The translations under genes and the position numbers were made by a program. This document shows, piece after piece, positions 27,588 through 35,238 of a stretch of 64,000 bases of DNA (its first letter is position 1; every line of letters starts with the position of its first letter). The notes under the pieces were generated by a model. That model saw only the letters and a program-made list of their open reading frames with translations. It did not search any database and was not told where the DNA came from. The stretch lies in NCBI RefSeq assembly GCF_014084105.1, contig NZ_CP048289.1:5589922-5653921 (forward strand), read 5' to 3'. This DNA is from Streptacidiphilus sp. P02-A3a (GTDB lineage Bacteria; Actinomycetota; Actinomycetes; Streptomycetales; Streptomycetaceae).

Positions 27588-28082
27588 TCAGGTGCGGAAC
27601 ATGTCCGCCGGGAGCGGCTTGAGCAGCTGGTAGAGGTCGTCGGTGATCGGCCGGTCCCAGGTAGTGACCGTCACCTGGATGTCGTCGCTGCTGCCGAACT
27701 GCACGCAGGCGACCCGGCTCTCCGAGAGTTTCACCTTTTTCACAATCAACAGGTCGTCGCCGAGCATCACCGGGAAGTCCTCGGTGTCGACGACCCCCAC
27801 CGGCTCGTCGTTGCCGATCGCGGCGAGGAGCTGACGGACCTCGAAGGGCACGCCGTCCTCGGGGTCGCGGGCCGGGGAACTGGCCCGCAGGTTGCCGATC
27901 AGCATGGACGGGCCGCGCCCGCCGAGCAGGTCGTAGCGCAGGAAGATGCCCTGGCAGCTGCCGTCCTGCGGGTCGGCCAGCAGCGCCGCCCCGAAGTCGC
28001 CGGGCCAGTCGCCCGGGTCCATTGCGAGTACGTCGAAGTCCGGACCTGTGGGTGTGCCGGAGCGGCGGCGGAGAAAGGCCAT
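27588..28082 (-). CDS. conserved actinobacterial protein of unknown function
   Basis: A protein of 164 residues, MAFLRRRSGTPTGPDFDVLA at the N-terminus, start ATG 28082 (the frame is open upstream to 28214, but that stretch looks unlike protein). Compact mixed alpha/beta, with AMDPGDWPGDFGAALL and IFLRYDLLGGRGPSMLIGNL. No signal, membrane segment or catalytic signature. The style of the N-terminus is familiar from other streptomycete genomes, where I know no function for it. Confidence 0.7.
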   Translation of the reverse strand: MAFLRRRSGTPTGPDFDVLAMDPGDWPGDFGAALLADPQDGSCQGIFLRYDLLGGRGPSMLIGNLRASSPARDPEDGVPFEVRQLLAAIGNDEPVGVVDTEDFPVMLGDDLLIVKKVKLSESRVACVQFGSSDDIQVTVTTWDRPITDDLYQLLKPLPADMFRT

Positions 28083-28379
28083 GCGCACATCGTACGTGGC
28101 GGTCCGTACCGGTTCCGCCGCCTGCCCGCGCGGGCCGGAACCCCGATGGCGGCGCCCGGGCGTGTCCAAGTAGCGTGTCCACGTGACGAGACGCTGAGTT
28201 GACTCGCACATCACGTTCCGAATACGGTCGGCAACATGGAGAGATCAAGACAGCTCACCAGCGGGGGCCGCACCGGCCTCGACCGTGTGGCGTCCGCAGC
28301 CTGTCGCTGATATCCACACCCGCGTGGCCGTGTAGTGCTCCGGCGCGCACCCTTCCCCCCTTAAGGTTCCCTTAGAGCA

Positions 28380-28416
28380 CGCCCGCAGGGCCATTTGCTG
28401 GACGGCCCTGCGGGCG
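28380..28416. terminator. hairpin in the 595-base intergenic region
   Basis: CGCCCGCAGGGCC (28380-28392) pairs with GGCCCTGCGGGCG (28404-28416), a perfect 13-base-pair stem with an 11-base loop. It lies between two minus-strand genes (28083-28677), with no gene of its own nearby. It may be a second terminator after the DUF397 gene, or end a short untranslated RNA. Confidence 0.5.
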
Positions 28417-28505
28417 GGCCTGTCCAACTCCGCCGCGTGGGGGCGTGCGGGGTGACAGGCCACAGGTGGCGCCGCGTCGACCCCGTGGGGGTGGTCGACG
28501 CGGCG

Positions 28506-28565
28506 CCCGCCACTCCCTCGCCCGCCACTCCCTCGCCCGCCACTCCCTCGTCCGCCATTGACTCG
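28506..28565. repeat. 15-base tandem repeat, four units
   Basis: The unit cccgccactccctcg is repeated exactly at 28506-28520, 28521-28535 and 28536-28550, followed by a diverged copy to 28565. It lies in non-coding sequence beside a strong hairpin. Useful as a variable-number marker; no function seen. Confidence 0.85.
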
Positions 28566-28591
28566 CCGGACCCGGCGGCAGCGGCCCGGCA

Positions 28592-28646
28592 CGGCAGACC
28601 TGTGGGGCCCGGTCGGTGTCCCCGACCGGGCCCCACAGGTCTGCCG
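28592..28646. terminator. 25-bp perfect palindromic terminator
   Basis: Bases 28592-28616 and 28622-28646 are perfect reverse complements, giving a 25-base-pair stem with a 5-base loop. It starts 32 bases after the DUF397 stop codon on the minus strand, as expected for that gene's intrinsic terminator. Confidence 0.75.
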
Positions 28647-28677
28647 TTGGCTCAGGACCGGTGTCCCGGCCGGGAGT

Positions 28678-28977
28678 TCAGGTCAGGTCGAACTCCCCGT
28701 CGCGGGCGCCGAGGACGAACGCGCGCCACTCGGCCGGGGTGAAGATCAGCGCCGGTCCGTCCGGGTAGCGCCCGTCGCGCATGGCGATGTAGCCCTCCAC
28801 GAAGGCGATCTGGACGTCGCCCACGCCCTGGCTGCTGGACAGCCATTCGGCCCCGCTGAGGTCGAGCTTCGGCTTCTTGCCGTCGAACCCCTGCTCCTGC
28901 GAACCCCGCTGGGTGAGGACGCCGCCTCCCGAACTGTCACCGAACGCGCTGTCACCGAAGAATGCGTCGCTTGCCAC
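28678..28977 (-). CDS. DUF397 domain protein
   Basis: A protein of 99 residues from GTG 28977, preceded by GGGAGGAG at good spacing. A low-complexity Gly/Ser/Phe N-terminus (VASDAFFGDSAFGDSSGGG) precedes the DUF397 domain: WLSSSQGVGDVQIAFVEGYIAMRD and FTPAEWRAFVLGARDGEFDL. In streptomycetes DUF397 proteins are usually encoded beside an XRE-family partner and act as its small antagonist or partner. No such partner adjoins this one, although the NsdA-like XRE protein lies about 3 kb away. Confidence 0.85.
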   Translation of the reverse strand: MASDAFFGDSAFGDSSGGGVLTQRGSQEQGFDGKKPKLDLSGAEWLSSSQGVGDVQIAFVEGYIAMRDGRYPDGPALIFTPAEWRAFVLGARDGEFDLT

Positions 28978-29142
28978 GTCTGAGCTCCTCCCGTCCCTGT
29001 GATCCGACTGTAACCTCCCGGACGGGGGCGGGAGGAGTGCTTTCACACGATCCGGTCCGCATGGGTGGAACTCCCCCGTCCTGGGCCCCGGTAGGCCCGC
29101 CAGGCCGTATCGTGTCGCGGAGGGCCCGGATCCGGGAACCGC

Positions 29143-30333
29143 TCACTGCCCCGGGCGATCGGCCCCGACCAGCCACATCGAGAAGAACTGCGCGCCGCCG
29201 CCGTAGGCGTGCCCCAGCGCCAGCCGCGCGCCGTCCACCTGGTGTTCCCCGGCCAGACCGCGCACCTGCAGAGCAGCCTCCGCGAATCGGATCATACCGG
29301 ACGCCCCGATCGGATTGCTGGAGAGCACCCCGCCGGACGGGTTCACCGGCAGGTCGCCGTCGAGCTCGGTGGCGCCCGCCTCGACCAGCTTCCAGCCCTC
29401 CCCCTCGGCCGCGAAGCCCAGGTTCTCCAGCCACATCGGCTCGTACCAGGAGAACGGCACGTAGATCTCGGCCACGTCGATCTGGCGGCGCGGATCGACC
29501 ACCCCGGCCTGGCGGTAGACGTCGGCGGCGCAGTCCCGCCCGGCCTGCGGGCTGACGTAGTCCTTGCCCGCGAAGATGGTCGGCTCGCTGCGCATCGCGC
29601 CGCCGTGCACCCAGGCCGGGCGGCGCGGCGCGCGGGCCGCCCCGGCGGCGCCGGTGAGCACCAGGGCGCAGGCCCCGTCGGAGGAGGGGCAGGTCTCCGA
29701 GTAGCGGATCGGATCCCAGAGCATCGGCGCCGAGCGCACCCGCTCCAGCGTCAGCCCGTGCTCGTGCAGGTGCGCGTAGGGGTTCTTCAACGCGTTGCGG
29801 CGGTCCTTGAAGGCCACCAGCGAGCCGATGTGGTCGGGCGCCCCGCTGCGCCGCAGGTAGGCCCGCACGTGCGGGGCGAAGAAGCCGCCCGCCCCGGCGG
29901 TGAGCGGGGCCTGGAACGGCACCGGCAGCGACAGGCCCCACATCGCGTTCGACTCGGACTGCTTCTCGAAGGCCACGGTCAGCACCGTGCCGTGGACCCG
30001 GGCCGCGACCAGGTTCGCCGCGACCAGCGCGGTGGAACCGCCCACCGAACCGGCGGTGTGCACCCGCAGCATCGGCTTGCCGACCGCGCCCAGCGCCTCG
30101 GCCAGGTACAGCTCGGGCATCATCACCCCCTCGAAGAAGTCCGGGGCCTTGCCGATCACCACCGCGTCGATGTCCGCCCAGCTCAGTTCGGCGTCGGCGA
30201 GGGCGCGGACGGCGGCCTCGCGGACCAGTCCGGCGATCGAGACGTCCTGCCGGGCGGCGACGTGCTTCGTCTGGCCGATGCCGACCACCGCGACCGGCTC
30301 CCCGGCCCGGCGGACTCCGCTGACGGCGCTCAT
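29143..30333 (-). CDS. thiolase-like lipid-transfer protein (Ltp-type)
   Basis: A protein of 396 residues with the thiolase fold: VAVVGIGQTKH at the N-terminus, NPSGGVLSSNPIGASG and GHAYGGGAQFFS at the C-terminus. At the position of the nucleophilic Cys it reads HTAGSVGGS (92-100), so it lacks that Cys, like the SCP-x/Ltp2 group. Members of that group form aldolases with DUF35 proteins and cleave steroid side-chain intermediates rather than 3-ketoacyl-CoA. Last gene of a five-gene unit; its ATG overlaps the upstream stop by four bases. Substrate unproven. Confidence 0.85.
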   Translation of the reverse strand: MSAVSGVRRAGEPVAVVGIGQTKHVAARQDVSIAGLVREAAVRALADAELSWADIDAVVIGKAPDFFEGVMMPELYLAEALGAVGKPMLRVHTAGSVGGSTALVAANLVAARVHGTVLTVAFEKQSESNAMWGLSLPVPFQAPLTAGAGGFFAPHVRAYLRRSGAPDHIGSLVAFKDRRNALKNPYAHLHEHGLTLERVRSAPMLWDPIRYSETCPSSDGACALVLTGAAGAARAPRRPAWVHGGAMRSEPTIFAGKDYVSPQAGRDCAADVYRQAGVVDPRRQIDVAEIYVPFSWYEPMWLENLGFAAEGEGWKLVEAGATELDGDLPVNPSGGVLSSNPIGASGMIRFAEAALQVRGLAGEHQVDGARLALGHAYGGGAQFFSMWLVGADRPGQ

Positions 30334-31430
30334 CGTTCCCCCTCCGCTTCCAGCACGGCCACCAGGTTCTGTTGCAGGCAGGGCCCGGAGGTGGCGTGGG
30401 CGAGCGCCCGCCGGGACTCGCCCCGGTGGATCCGGGCCGCGGCCTCGCCGATCCGCAGCAGCCCGGCCGCCATCACCGGGTTCGCGGCCAGCGCGCCGCC
30501 GGACGGGTTGACCAGGACCGCGTCGTTCAGGTCCAGCGCCCGGCGCAGCACCACCTCCTGCGCGGTGAACGGCGCGTGCAGCTCGGCGGTGTCCACCGGC
30601 GCGTCGAAGGCCCCGGCGTGGACGGCGGCGAGCCGGGTGGACGGCGACTCGGTGAGCTCGCGGCAGCCCGGCTGGTGCGCCTCGATCCGGTGGTCGATGC
30701 CGCGGATCCAGGCCGGGCGCGGGTGCAGCGCCCGGGCCGCGTCACCGGCGGCGAGCACCACGGCGGCGGCCCCGTCGCTGACCGGCGGGCAGTCGTGCCG
30801 ACGCAGCGGCCGCAGCTGGTACGGCAGCCGCAGCAGCGCCTCGGCGTCGGCGCTGCCGCGCAGTTGGGCGTGCGGGTTGGTCTCGGCCGCGCGGCGGCTG
30901 CGGACGGCGACCTCGGCCAGCGCCCGCTCGTCGGTGAGCCCGCCGTCGATCAGGCACTGCGCCTGCAGCGCGGCCAGCGCCACCGCGTCGGGCCACAGCG
31001 GCGCCAGGGTGTACGGGTCGAGCTGACGGGTGAGCACGTCGCGGACGCTGCCCGGGGAGGACTTGCCGTAGGAGTAGACCAGGGCGGTGTCGGCCTGCCC
31101 GGTGCGCAGCTTCACCCAGGCCTCGTACAGCGCCCAGGCACCGTCCATCTCCACGTGGGACTCGGAGATCGGCGGCCAGGCGCCGACCCCGTCCAGGGCC
31201 ATGGTGAACGAGAAGGCCCGACCGGCCAGGTAGTCGCTGCTGCCGGAGCAGGTGAAGCCGATCCGGTCGGTTGTCAGACCCGTCTGCTTGAGTACGTCCT
31301 GGAGGACCGGGAGCACCAGCTCGACCTCGGACAGCTCGTCGGTGCTGCGCCGGTGGGTGGTCTGGGCGAAGGCCACGATGGCGATCTCGCGCCCTTCGGG
31401 GCGCCGTGGGGAGCGCTGCTGGGGGCTCAC
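30330..31430 (-). CDS. thiolase-like protein, second Ltp-type paralogue
   Basis: A protein of 366 residues beginning at GTG 31430, which overlaps the preceding stop. Thiolase fold with EIAIVAFAQTTHRRS, GFTCSGSSDYLAG (a Cys at the usual nucleophile position), a mid-protein PPVSDGAAAVVLAAGD motif and C-terminal NPSGGALAANPVMAAG. Slightly short for a thiolase. Paired with the Cys-less paralogue downstream and two DUF35 proteins upstream, an arrangement reminiscent of the ltp3/ltp4/Rv3521 group in the mycobacterial cholesterol regulon. It may form a heteromeric acyl-CoA aldolase or thiolase. Confidence 0.83.
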   Translation of the reverse strand: MSPQQRSPRRPEGREIAIVAFAQTTHRRSTDELSEVELVLPVLQDVLKQTGLTTDRIGFTCSGSSDYLAGRAFSFTMALDGVGAWPPISESHVEMDGAWALYEAWVKLRTGQADTALVYSYGKSSPGSVRDVLTRQLDPYTLAPLWPDAVALAALQAQCLIDGGLTDERALAEVAVRSRRAAETNPHAQLRGSADAEALLRLPYQLRPLRRHDCPPVSDGAAAVVLAAGDAARALHPRPAWIRGIDHRIEAHQPGCRELTESPSTRLAAVHAGAFDAPVDTAELHAPFTAQEVVLRRALDLNDAVLVNPSGGALAANPVMAAGLLRIGEAAARIHRGESRRALAHATSGPCLQQNLVAVLEAEGER

Positions 31431-31966
31431 ATCCAGCTCCGGTAGCTCGCGGGGTCGGCGTCGGGTTCGCCGTTGGGTGTGAAGTGGCTGATCGCGGCGA
31501 GGCCGGGGTCGGGCCGGTCCGGGTGCCGCTCCCGCCAGACGGCGCGGACCCGCTGGCCGACGTGCACCCGCTCGTGCGGCAGGCCGCCGATCCGGGCGTG
31601 CAGGCTGACGTGCGCGCCGTCCAGCAGCACGTAGGCGTAGCAGTACGGGACTTCGACATCGAGGCCGCGGGCGGCGATGTTGACGATGCAGAAGGTGGTG
31701 ACGGTGCCGGTGTGCGGGAGTTCCAGCTGGTCGGTGGTGGCCAGGCCGCAGGTGGGGCAGACGCCCCGGGGCGGGATGTACACGCGGGTGCAGGCGGGGC
31801 AGCGCTCCGCGAGCAACCGCTGCCGGGCGAGCCCGGTGAGGAAGCGCGACTGGGCGGTGCCGGGGGTGTGCACGTACTCCAGCCGGGCGGGCAGGGTGAC
31901 CCGGGTGACCGGTTCGGCCTGCGCCAGCGCGGGTACCTGGGCCAGGAGTTCGGCGGCGGTCCTCAT
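31427..31966 (-). CDS. DUF35 OB-fold protein with zinc ribbon
   Basis: A protein of 179 residues. A rubredoxin-like zinc ribbon (CPACTRVYIPPRGVCPTC, two CXXC knuckles) precedes an OB-fold domain (TGTVTTFCIVN ... VPYCYAYVLLDGAHVSLHARI). DUF35 proteins partner thiolase-like or MaoC-like enzymes and help bind the CoA part. Overlaps the genes on both sides by four bases. Confidence 0.88.
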   Translation of the reverse strand: MRTAAELLAQVPALAQAEPVTRVTLPARLEYVHTPGTAQSRFLTGLARQRLLAERCPACTRVYIPPRGVCPTCGLATTDQLELPHTGTVTTFCIVNIAARGLDVEVPYCYAYVLLDGAHVSLHARIGGLPHERVHVGQRVRAVWRERHPDRPDPGLAAISHFTPNGEPDADPASYRSWM

Positions 31967-32493
31967 CGCGCCGCCTCGGCGGTGCGGAGCGCCCCGGCCT
32001 CGACGGCACCGGGCTCGGCGGACTCAGCGGGCCCGGCGGGCTCACCGGCCGGGACGAAGCAGGCGATGTCGGTGATCGCGCCGCTGCGCCGCTCGGCCCA
32101 GCGGACCCGTACCCGGAGCCCGGTACGGGTGCGGTCCGGGTGCCCGGAGTCGGGCGGCGGCGCGTCCAGGGCGTGCAGCAGCGCGGTGTCCGCGCCGTCC
32201 AGCCGGACCAGGGCCCAGGCGAAGGGGGTGGCCAGCGGCTGCTGCGGGCGCGGCTGCTGGTTCCAGGCCCAGGCGGTGACCACCCCGGTCTCCGGCAGCT
32301 GGACGAGCTCGTCCAGCTCGGCGGCGGTCACCGGGTCGTACTCGGCGGGCGGGCAGTGCACCCGGCCGTCGCTGCCACGGGTGCCGAGCAGCACCCGTTC
32401 GCGCAGGCCGGTGAGGAAGGCCCCGATGACCGGGCCGGTGGAGCGGGTGAACGGGAACTCGACGATCAGCGGGGCGCTGAGCACCTCGGACAT
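31963..32493 (-). CDS. DUF35 OB-fold protein lacking the zinc ribbon
   Basis: A protein of 176 residues. The OB-fold part is recognisable (LPETGVVTAWAWNQQPR ... PFAWALVRLDGADTALLHALD). Where a zinc ribbon would be there is only GRVHCPPAEYDP with a single Cys, so metal binding is lost. The C-terminus is an Ala/Glu/Pro-rich tail. It overlaps the zinc-ribbon DUF35 gene by four bases. The two may form a heterodimer or serve one thiolase-like partner each. Confidence 0.8.
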   Translation of the reverse strand: MSEVLSAPLIVEFPFTRSTGPVIGAFLTGLRERVLLGTRGSDGRVHCPPAEYDPVTAAELDELVQLPETGVVTAWAWNQQPRPQQPLATPFAWALVRLDGADTALLHALDAPPPDSGHPDRTRTGLRVRVRWAERRSGAITDIACFVPAGEPAGPAESAEPGAVEAGALRTAEAAR

Positions 32494-32556
32494 GGGGCCT
32501 CGTCTCGGAGTCTCTCGGGCGGTCGGCCGTGCTCGGCCGCGGTGGGCCGCGGTCGG

Positions 32557-33378
32557 CTAACGGCGGTGGTAGACGGGGGGCCGGTGCTCGGCGAAGGCGC
32601 GGGGTCCTTCCTTGGCGTCCTCGGTGGCGAAGACCGGCAGGCCGATCTCCAGTTCCCGGGCCAGCCCCTCCGCCTCACCGAGCCCGGCGCACTCGTACAC
32701 CGAGCGCTTGACCGCCTCGACCGCGAGCGGCGCCGCCCGGTTGACGGTCTCGGCGAGTTCCAGCGCCCGGTCGAGCGCCGCGCCGTCCGGCACGACGCTG
32801 CCGACCAGCCCGATGTCGCGGGCCTCGGCGGCGCTGTAGCGGCGCCCGGTGAGCAGCATCTCCAGGGCGTGGGTGCGCGGGATCTGCCGGGGCAGCCGGA
32901 CGGTGGAGCCGCCGACCGGGAACAGCCCGCGGCGCACCTCGAACAGGCCGAAGCTGGCGGACTCGGCGGCCACCCGGATGTCGGTGGCCTGCAGGATCTC
33001 GGTGCCGCCGGCCACGCAGACGCCCTCGACCGCGGCCAGGACCGGCTTGCGCGGCCGGTGGTGCCGCAGCATGGCCTTCCAGTGCAGGTCGGGATCGGCC
33101 TTCAGCCGGGCGCGGTGTTCGGCGTCCCGATCGCCGGGGCCGCCGTCACCGAAGCCGCCCGCGGCGAGGGCCTTGAGGTCCATCCCGGCGCAGAAGTCCC
33201 CGCCCGCGCCGGTGAGCACCACCGAGCGGACGCGGTCATCGGCGTCGGCCTCGATCCAGGCGTCATGGAGTCCGATCAGCATCGGAATCGAGAACGCGTT
33301 CTTCCGTTCGGGTCGGTTCAGCGTGAGCACCAGCGTCGCCCCGTGCCGTTCGACGCTGAGGTGTTCGGTGCCGCCCAT
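32557..33378 (-). CDS. enoyl-CoA hydratase, EchA19-like
   Basis: Crotonase-fold protein of 273 residues. The oxyanion-hole motifs are GAGGDFCAGMDLKAL and AVEGVCVAGGTEILQATDIRVA. The catalytic region FGLFEVRRGLFPVGGSTVRLPRQIP and the C-terminal DAKEGPRAFAEHRPP closely resemble mycobacterial EchA19, which hydrates steroid enoyl-CoA intermediates. First gene of the minus-strand unit and divergent from the FadD19-like gene, the same relative arrangement as fadD19 and echA19 in Mycobacterium tuberculosis (comparison from memory). It is separated by 63 bases from the DUF35 pair. Confidence 0.87.
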   Translation of the reverse strand: MGGTEHLSVERHGATLVLTLNRPERKNAFSIPMLIGLHDAWIEADADDRVRSVVLTGAGGDFCAGMDLKALAAGGFGDGGPGDRDAEHRARLKADPDLHWKAMLRHHRPRKPVLAAVEGVCVAGGTEILQATDIRVAAESASFGLFEVRRGLFPVGGSTVRLPRQIPRTHALEMLLTGRRYSAAEARDIGLVGSVVPDGAALDRALELAETVNRAAPLAVEAVKRSVYECAGLGEAEGLARELEIGLPVFATEDAKEGPRAFAEHRPPVYHRR

Positions 33379-33454
33379 CAGCTAGCTCCCTCCTGCCGCG
33401 TGGCCGTCAGCCGGTGGTGGCCGCTTGCCGACGCAGCAGTCCGGCGTTCAGATC

Positions 33455-33468
33455 TAGAACAGGTTGCA
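33455..33468. promoter_or_regulatory. KstR-type operator between echA19-like and fadD19-like genes
   Basis: The bases read TAGAACAGGTTGCA, which fits the published KstR pattern TnnAACnnGTTnnA at every fixed position. KstR is the TetR-family repressor of upper cholesterol catabolism in mycobacteria and rhodococci. The site lies 77 bases upstream of the hydratase start and 96 bases upstream of the synthetase start, where it could control both. A 14-base pattern with eight fixed bases can occur by chance. Position and gene content are what make it credible. Confidence 0.6.
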
Positions 33469-33563
33469 GTCTTGGAGACGGGTTGGCAAGGGCCACCCGC
33501 CGAGCAGTTTCCGGCGGTTCCCCGGCTATGGAGTTCTCCGGTCGCCGCTCCTACTCTCCGGCC

Positions 33564-35186
33564 ATGGAATTCAACCTGGCCGATCTGTTCGAGCGCGCGG
33601 TTGACCTCTTTCCGGAGCGGGAGGCGATCAGCTGCGCCCGCGCCGACGACCCGGCGGTACGGCGGCGGACCTTCGCCGAGCTCGACCGGCGCGCCAACCG
33701 CCTGGCGCACCACCTGCGGGCCACCGGGGTCGGCCCGGGCGACCGGGTCGGGGTGTACGCGCTGAACTGCGCCGAGTGGGTGGAGTCGCTGCTCGCCGTG
33801 TGCAAGCTCCGCGCGGTCTGCGTCAACGTCAACTACCGCTATGTGACCGACGAGCTGGCCTACCTGCTGGGGATGGCCGAGCCGGTGGCGCTGGTCTACC
33901 AGCGGCGCTGGGCGCGGCGGGTGGCGCAGACCCTGCCGCTGCTGCCGGGCCTGCGGCAGCTGATCGAGATCGCCGACGGCGACGACCCGCCGGCGTCGGC
34001 GGCGGGCCCGGACAGCGTCCCGTACGAGCAGGCCGTGGCCGCCGGGAGTCCGGAGCGGGACTTCGCGCCGCGCTCCCCCGACGACCACTACCTGCTCTTC
34101 ACCGGCGGTACCACCGGCCTGCCGAAGGGGGTGGTCTGGCGGCAGGAGGACGTCTTCTTCGCCCTCGGCGGCGGCATCGACGTCACCAACGGCCACCGGA
34201 TGGCGACCCCGGAGGAGATCGCCACCACCGGCTACGACCACCCGGTGACCTTCTTCCCGATCGCCCCGCTGATGCACGGCGCGACCCAGTGGGGGCTGAT
34301 GCAGCAGTTGTTCAAGGGCAACCGGGCGGTGCTGCTGGACCGCTTCGACCCCCGCCGGGTCTGGGAGCTGGTCGACAGCGAGCGGATCAACATCGTCATG
34401 ATCACCGGCGACGCCATGGGCCGCCCGCTGGTCGAGGCGCTGGACCTGCCCGGCGCCGACCACGACCTGAGCGCCTTCCTGGGCCTGGTCAGCAGCGCCG
34501 CGCTGTTCTCCGCGCCGGTCAAGCGGCGCTTCCTGGAGCGCTTCCCGAACCTGTACCTGAGCGACGCCATCGGCTCCTCCGAGGGCGGCGCGGGCGGCAT
34601 CAGCCAGGGCGGCGGCGCGGCCGAGGGCGCGGGCGGGGTGACCACCAGTGCGATCGGCGACTCCGAGGTGGTGGACGACGACCTCAACGCGCTGCCACCG
34701 GGCGTGATCGGGCGGCTGGCCCGGCGCGGCAACGTACCGCTGTGCTACCTGGGCGATCCGGTGAAGAGCGCCGAGGTGTTCCGCACCGGCCCGGACGGGC
34801 AGCGCTACGCGGTGCCCGGGGACTGGGCCCGGCGCGAGCCGGACGGCCGGATCACGCTGCTGGGCCGGGGCTCCTCCTGTATCAACTCCGGTGGCGAGAA
34901 GGTCTTTCCGGAGGAGGTGGAGTCGGCGATCAAGGCCCACCCGGGGGTCTACGACACGGTGGTGGTCGGCGCGGCCGACGAGCGCTGGGGCGAGACCGTG
35001 GTCGCGGTGGTGCAACTGCGAACCGGGTGCCAGGGGTTGACGCTACGTCAACTACAGGAGCACTGCCGGGGCCGGATCGCCGGATACAAGGTGCCGCGGC
35101 GGCTGCACCTGGTGGCCGAGGTGCAGCGCACCCCGACCGGCAAGCCGGACATGCGCTGGGCCAAGCGGGTGGTCACCACCGGCTAG
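33564..35186 (+). CDS. acyl-CoA synthetase, FadD19-like
   Basis: AMP-forming ligase of 540 residues that activates a carboxylic acid as a CoA thioester. Start ATG 33564 (MEFNLADLFERAVDLFPER); another ATG 12 codons upstream is possible. Motifs: P-loop YLLFTGGTTGLPKGVVWRQED, IGSSEGGAGG, GDWARREPDGRITLLGRGS, and the C-terminal catalytic-lysine region PTGKPDMRWAK. SPERDF and the WRQED/GG pattern are strikingly like mycobacterial FadD19, which activates the C26 steroid acid. Divergent from the hydratase/thiolase unit across the KstR-like site. A steroid, hopanoid or other branched isoprenoid acid is a plausible substrate. Confidence 0.88.
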   Translation: MEFNLADLFERAVDLFPEREAISCARADDPAVRRRTFAELDRRANRLAHHLRATGVGPGDRVGVYALNCAEWVESLLAVCKLRAVCVNVNYRYVTDELAYLLGMAEPVALVYQRRWARRVAQTLPLLPGLRQLIEIADGDDPPASAAGPDSVPYEQAVAAGSPERDFAPRSPDDHYLLFTGGTTGLPKGVVWRQEDVFFALGGGIDVTNGHRMATPEEIATTGYDHPVTFFPIAPLMHGATQWGLMQQLFKGNRAVLLDRFDPRRVWELVDSERINIVMITGDAMGRPLVEALDLPGADHDLSAFLGLVSSAALFSAPVKRRFLERFPNLYLSDAIGSSEGGAGGISQGGGAAEGAGGVTTSAIGDSEVVDDDLNALPPGVIGRLARRGNVPLCYLGDPVKSAEVFRTGPDGQRYAVPGDWARREPDGRITLLGRGSSCINSGGEKVFPEEVESAIKAHPGVYDTVVVGAADERWGETVVAVVQLRTGCQGLTLRQLQEHCRGRIAGYKVPRRLHLVAEVQRTPTGKPDMRWAKRVVTTG

Positions 35187-35214
35187 CCCGGTCCACCGCC
35201 ACCGGCCCACCGCC

Positions 35215-35234
35215 ACCGGCCCACCGCGGCCGGT
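35215..35234. terminator. hairpin between convergent genes
   Basis: ACCGGCC (35215-35221) pairs with GGCCGGT (35228-35234). It lies within a stretch of 14-base repeats (ccaccgccaccggc) between the ends of the convergent acyl-CoA synthetase and DUF2332 genes. Confidence 0.5.
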
Positions 35235-35238
35235 CCGC

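Noticed and set aside
28506-28565. CRISPR array
   Set aside because: The 15-base units are contiguous with no spacers.
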